Origin: Pseudomonadales bacterium
GTDB taxonomy: Bacteria; Pseudomonadota; Gammaproteobacteria; Pseudomonadales; Azotimanducaceae
Reading direction: 5' to 3'
DNA length: 64,000 nucleotides
Assembly (NCBI GenBank): GCA_041395945.1
Contig: JAWKZN010000001.1
Coordinates: forward strand, 3,568,426-3,632,425
This document shows positions 61,901-64,000 of the stretch, in pieces. Made by a program: the position numbers and the translations under genes. The notes under the pieces were generated by a model. That model saw only the letters and a list, made by a program, of their open reading frames with translations. It did not search any database and was not told the origin of the DNA. The stretch's first letter is position 1, and the number at the start of each line of letters is the position of its first letter.

Positions 61901-62059
61901 CACTATATCGGTGCGTTCGAGTTCGCCACAATTACGGCGTCCATCGTCAATATCACCGACAAGGATCCGCCCGCTTCCCGCCAGGAACTGGGCTACGATC
62001 CGCGGATCGGCAACCCTTACGGCCGTACGTTCGAAATCGGAATCTCCAAGGAGTTCTGA
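58997..62059 (+). CDS. TonB-dependent outer-membrane receptor
   Basis: A 1020-residue TonB-dependent receptor. It has a signal peptide (ALLYTFLAIPAAASAA) and TonB box (MEEVVVTGSLIKG). The plug domain includes GVNLRGLGADKTLTLLNGRRLIG and VEILKDGAAVTYGADATGGVVNF. A long beta-barrel ends in FEIGISKEF with the terminal Phe. The start at 58997 has GAGGGGG about 7 bases upstream. It resembles the receptor at 55023-58084 in size and domain order. Receptors of this large type import oligosaccharides, peptides or hydrophobic compounds; the ligand is unknown. Confidence 0.93.
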   Translation: MKLKPVNKALLYTFLAIPAAASAAQNQQPMEEVVVTGSLIKGTPLDTALPVEVYSSAELDELGGPTALEFVKSLTVSGATTGENYYFSGASLGGDVGVNLRGLGADKTLTLLNGRRLIGNTTSTVAGGGVNTAMLPSMAFARVEILKDGAAVTYGADATGGVVNFITYENFTGLKLQSSYKNYGNDGDWNVGGLWGFGEGATNVIVSAEWEHRSELDSTERDFASLPYSVNPAPWSTLTNLAGWVPQTAGGTPLGLASDFTPASCEAVGGVYSNGYTCRYDYVPYYNLVEDSDTYRLFLQVNSDITDTDKFHMELNFARLHVPHALGSPAQPVIRGPAVAQGATYQFSVPVTNPYYAEFASRSGWAANPLAGLTSVVKPITYRAFAHGGNPYYAEGGNFGVPTEVDKRYIHFVAGFDGTTLFNQPVGYDVALTVNHSTEYVDAPDVIGYRLQEALNGFGGPDCNATDMDTTQFGTQNPGAAGTGNCMWWNPFASAWAGQPVLGLSNPSYVPGSEIPNELIAWVFDKRGSETIAWNATIDAVLSGNLGVSLPGGDIAWAAGTQWRTTKLRDNVPDPLYNGSQPCAWPGQDPADPTDPTFTGCTPDRPGPFVFFDTNPPTAEKQNQQSYFAQVDLPVLDSLYVILAGRYEKFSPGDLDATVYKASFKWAPTDSLTFRGSYGTNYQAPGLGITPGEITNGVNSYTVAAGNWRGAQTITENSIKPETAKVYNLGAVFQSELGDGDVLASVDYWSVKTQDELGLLASANDIANAVFSINNPASGGFKFADCSSPFISRVTFNGGACVQGTTTADDFSNITTAYGNGPGQTTNGLDIRLEYGMAAFEGEMRFTLQATNILKYETTPTILDGVTLIPTDDKLGYLGFATIAQAHPEWRSNFDINYSRDVHNVRFRVNFVSGVDDDRYVDKATGQLKSESALIPPTGYVAGTNGTTLISTPSYYGVFGKNWLSFDVHYIGAFEFATITASIVNITDKDPPASRQELGYDPRIGNPYGRTFEIGISKEF

Positions 62060-62088
62060 CCGATCGAACGGTCCACAAGAAACGGGAG

Positions 62089-62118
62089 AAAGGGCGAACG
62101 GAGTTCGCCCTTTTTTTT
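62089..62118 (+). terminator. Rho-independent terminator after the second TonB receptor
   Basis: AAAGGGCGAAC, loop GGA, then GTTCGCCC and a run of eight T. It stands 30 bases after the receptor stop and just before the convergent dioxygenase gene. Confidence 0.93.
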
Positions 62119-62134
62119 GCCCGACAGGTGATCA

Positions 62135-62965
62135 CTACCAGGGCGTCACGCCCACTAGTTTTTTACCCAATTCGGTAAGGGGCGCCGGGTCGCCGGGCTC
62201 GGGCACCTGCTGCCACGAGATTTTCTGCTTTACGGCCCATGCCGGCGGCATCCTGGTTTGCCAATCGTGCACCCGGGCAAGGCGCTCATCTTCACCGCCG
62301 GCGACGTCCATCGTCACGTACTGGGCATAACGTGGTTTCGCTGCCCGGTTGATGCCATTCGTATGCGGCATCAAGCGATGGAATATCACGAGGCTGCCCG
62401 CCGTGCCCGGTACCGACACCACATCTTTCTCGAGGAATACCGGCTGGCGCCGGGTCTCATCGTTCGCATGTTCGCGGCGATAATCATTCAGGTGACGGTA
62501 AATTGATGGCACGCAGCAGAAGGCGCCCTGGTCCTCGGTCGTGTCGGTGAGGTAGACGATGCCCTGCAGCGAGAAACCATCGAACGTCCACGGATCGCAG
62601 TCCCAGTGAAAAGGGGAACGTGTCCACTCCGTGGTCTCGGGCGACGCCGGGGGTTTGTAGCCGACCCGATCCATCGAGACCCAGAGTTCATCCCGACCGT
62701 GCAACCGGCGAAAGACCTCGTAGACGTCCGGGTGTTGCCGCACGGCCCAGAGCGCTTCGTGGTGATGAAGCGGTACGATACCGAGTCCCGTGAATCGCGG
62801 GTCATACCAAGTCTGCGGGTCATGCGGGTCGATGCCGGTGAAAACAGCAATGGCGTCGACCACGTTCTGGCAGAGATCGCGAGGTACGACATCGGGCACG
62901 ACGAGATAACCGTCTTCAAGGAACCGCGACCGTGCTTGCTCGTCAATCATCATGACGTTTAGCAT
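62135..62965 (-). CDS. Phytanoyl-CoA dioxygenase (PhyH) family protein
   Basis: About 276 residues of a non-heme Fe(II)/2-oxoglutarate oxygenase. The iron ligands are in FHWDCDPW (HxD, about residues 118-125) and HRLMPHTNGIN (distal His, about 196). The start at 62965 (MLNVMMIDEQARSRF) has GGGAGA about 7 bases upstream. A frame start at 62995 would leave only three bases to the divergent aldolase gene, so it is less likely. It would hydroxylate an unidentified small molecule or side chain. Confidence 0.88.
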   Translation of the reverse strand: MLNVMMIDEQARSRFLEDGYLVVPDVVPRDLCQNVVDAIAVFTGIDPHDPQTWYDPRFTGLGIVPLHHHEALWAVRQHPDVYEVFRRLHGRDELWVSMDRVGYKPPASPETTEWTRSPFHWDCDPWTFDGFSLQGIVYLTDTTEDQGAFCCVPSIYRHLNDYRREHANDETRRQPVFLEKDVVSVPGTAGSLVIFHRLMPHTNGINRAAKPRYAQYVTMDVAGGEDERLARVHDWQTRMPPAWAVKQKISWQQVPEPGDPAPLTELGKKLVGVTPW

Positions 62966-62998
62966 ACCAAGTCTCCCGATTATCGTCAGGCGCAAGCC

Positions 62999-63634
62999 AT
63001 GAGGGCCACGTCACTTCTCGATGCCTACCGCCTTGTTCCCGTGGTGGCGCTCGACGCTGCCGACCAGGCGGTACCCCTCGCCCGGGCGCTGGTTGAGGGC
63101 GGCATCGCCTGCATCGAAGTGACACTGCGAACTGATGCAGCGCTCGACGCGATCCAGGCAATCGCGGAGAAGGTGCCGGGGATGACCGTTGGGGCCGGTA
63201 CGATAAAGACCGTCCAGGACATCGGTCGCGCCGTCAGTGCTGGCGCCCGCTTTCTCGTCTCACCGGGTACGACCACAGAACTACTGGACGAGGCAGAGAA
63301 CTGGGAACCACCCCTCTTGCCCGGCGCAGCCACGGCGAGCGAATGCATGGCGCTCGAGCTGCGCGGCTACACGCGCATAAAGTGTTTCCCTGCCCATTCA
63401 CCAACGGGCCTCGCTTTCATCTCAGCGATGGCGGGACCGATGCCTGCTCTCTCGTTTTGCCCTTCGGGTGGCGTGAACCTCGGGAATTTCCGGGAGTACC
63501 TTGCCCTGCCGAATGTGTTCGCAGTCAGCGGGTCGTTCCTGGCACCGCCCGACCTGATTGCGGCCGGTGCGTTCGATGACATCACAAATCTCGCGCGTCA
63601 GTGCACCGCGCTGCTTTCGGCGCCGGACCCATGA
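62999..63634 (+). CDS. eda: KDPG/KHG aldolase
   Basis: A 211-residue class I aldolase. The catalytic Glu is in ACIEVTLRTDAAL (about residue 38), the phosphate and turn region is VGAGTIKTVQD, and the Schiff-base Lys is in RIKCFPAH (about residue 127). GGVNLGNFREYL closes the barrel. It cleaves 2-keto-3-deoxy-6-phosphogluconate to pyruvate and glyceraldehyde-3-phosphate in the Entner-Doudoroff route, or a related sugar-acid phosphate. Its stop overlaps the kinase start (ATGA), so both serve one sugar-acid pathway. Confidence 0.93.
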   Translation: MRATSLLDAYRLVPVVALDAADQAVPLARALVEGGIACIEVTLRTDAALDAIQAIAEKVPGMTVGAGTIKTVQDIGRAVSAGARFLVSPGTTTELLDEAENWEPPLLPGAATASECMALELRGYTRIKCFPAHSPTGLAFISAMAGPMPALSFCPSGGVNLGNFREYLALPNVFAVSGSFLAPPDLIAAGAFDDITNLARQCTALLSAPDP

Positions 63635-64000
63635 CTGAAGCGCTCATCCTGGCCTTCGACCTCGGTACGACGAGACTGAAGGTCGCACTTTTTGATTTGC
63701 GCGGACGACTCGTGGCCCAGGTGAGCCGCCGCAATGTCGACGTGCATGATGGCGAGCGCTCGGCGCAATCCGCCGACGCCTGGTGGACCGACGCCGTGAC
63801 AGCAACCCGCGAACTCATGGAGCACGAAGGCATCCGCGCCGACCACGTCGCCGGAATCAGTCTTTCCGGGCGCGCCGGTGCGGCCGTTTTCGTGGATGCG
63901 GACGGACATGTTTTCGTCGACCCGTGGTCGGACACCCGGCACGCGGCCCAACTGCGTCGAATCCTGGATCAGGCACCGGGAACACCCAACTACGGCGCAA
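63631..64000 (+). CDS. FGGY family carbohydrate kinase (partial, runs off the window)
   Basis: The first 123 residues of an FGGY sugar kinase. The phosphate-1 motif is LAFDLGTTRLKVALFD, and GISLSGRAGAAVFVDADG with PWSDTRH follows, as in xylulokinase and gluconokinase. The remaining two thirds lie beyond position 64000. Coupled to KDPG aldolase, it may phosphorylate a keto-deoxy sugar acid or a pentulose; the substrate cannot be settled from this fragment. Confidence 0.88.
   Translation, partial: MTEALILAFDLGTTRLKVALFDLRGRLVAQVSRRNVDVHDGERSAQSADAWWTDAVTATRELMEHEGIRADHVAGISLSGRAGAAVFVDADGHVFVDPWSDTRHAAQLRRILDQAPGTPNYGA

Overview
The window is GC-rich DNA from a Gram-negative bacterium. TonB-dependent receptors, an RND efflux pump with a lipoprotein adaptor, KDPG aldolase, FxsA and IclR/LysR/MarR regulators point to a proteobacterium, most likely a gammaproteobacterial degrader of hydrophobic or aromatic compounds. 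The class is an inference; no rRNA or tRNA gene is present to fix it.

Positions 1-19.3 kb and 21.4-36 kb form a catabolic supercluster. The first co-oriented run (21-11149) encodes a Baeyer-Villiger-type monooxygenase, an SDR, a thiolase-like/DUF35 pair, two amidohydrolase-2 proteins, a D-aminoacylase-type amidohydrolase, a luciferase-like flavin monooxygenase and an acyl-CoA synthetase. Next (11208-17170) come a PdxA-like dehydrogenase, a hotdog protein, an SDR with an extradiol ring-cleavage dioxygenase, a two-subunit Rieske oxygenase and a MarR regulator. A zinc alcohol dehydrogenase and a PaaI-type thioesterase follow. The third block is a 13-gene run (22924-35999) that starts with its own IclR regulator and diverges from a ferredoxin-P450 pair. 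It carries a nitronate-monooxygenase-like protein, three acyl-CoA dehydrogenases, a MaoC hydratase, a thioesterase, a CoA-transferase/racemase, an enoyl-CoA hydratase, a second thiolase-like/DUF35 pair and two more amidohydrolases. The set resembles bacterial degradation of branched or sterol-like side chains, combined with amidohydrolases of unknown reaction.

Mobile DNA breaks up the region. An intact IS1380-family element (19461-21204) has inverted ends and a CTAG flank on both sides. A relic of a second IS1380-like element (about 36205-36473) has replaced the tail of a MarR gene. That MarR gene is divergent from an operon for a hydrolase, a thioesterase and an RND pump (37034-42576). From 42.75 to 51.2 kb lies a cassette of LysR, DoxX, glutathionyl-hydroquinone reductase, pirin, nitroreductase and a DODA-type dioxygenase. 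It resembles the E. coli yhaJ/yqjF/yhaK/yqjG quinone-stress set. It is bracketed by two copies of an island end (tmRNA-like 3' tail plus an IS91-like element); one copy is a relic and one has an intact transposase.

From 51.2 kb on the sequence looks like ordinary chromosome: a CbbQ-type AAA gene truncated at the IS91 edge, an enoyl-CoA hydratase, fxsA, an M20 peptidase, a frameshifted TonB receptor, a small periplasmic protein, an intact TonB receptor, a phytanoyl-CoA dioxygenase-like gene, KDPG aldolase and the start of an FGGY sugar kinase that runs off the window.

Points most worth following up: the repeated thiolase-like/DUF35/amidohydrolase module; the apparent loss of the active-site block in the second thiolase-like protein; an 18-bp inverted repeat shared by three promoter-like regions; the conserved start-codon hairpin of the two IS1380 elements; and the island-end duplication that frames the quinone-stress cassette.
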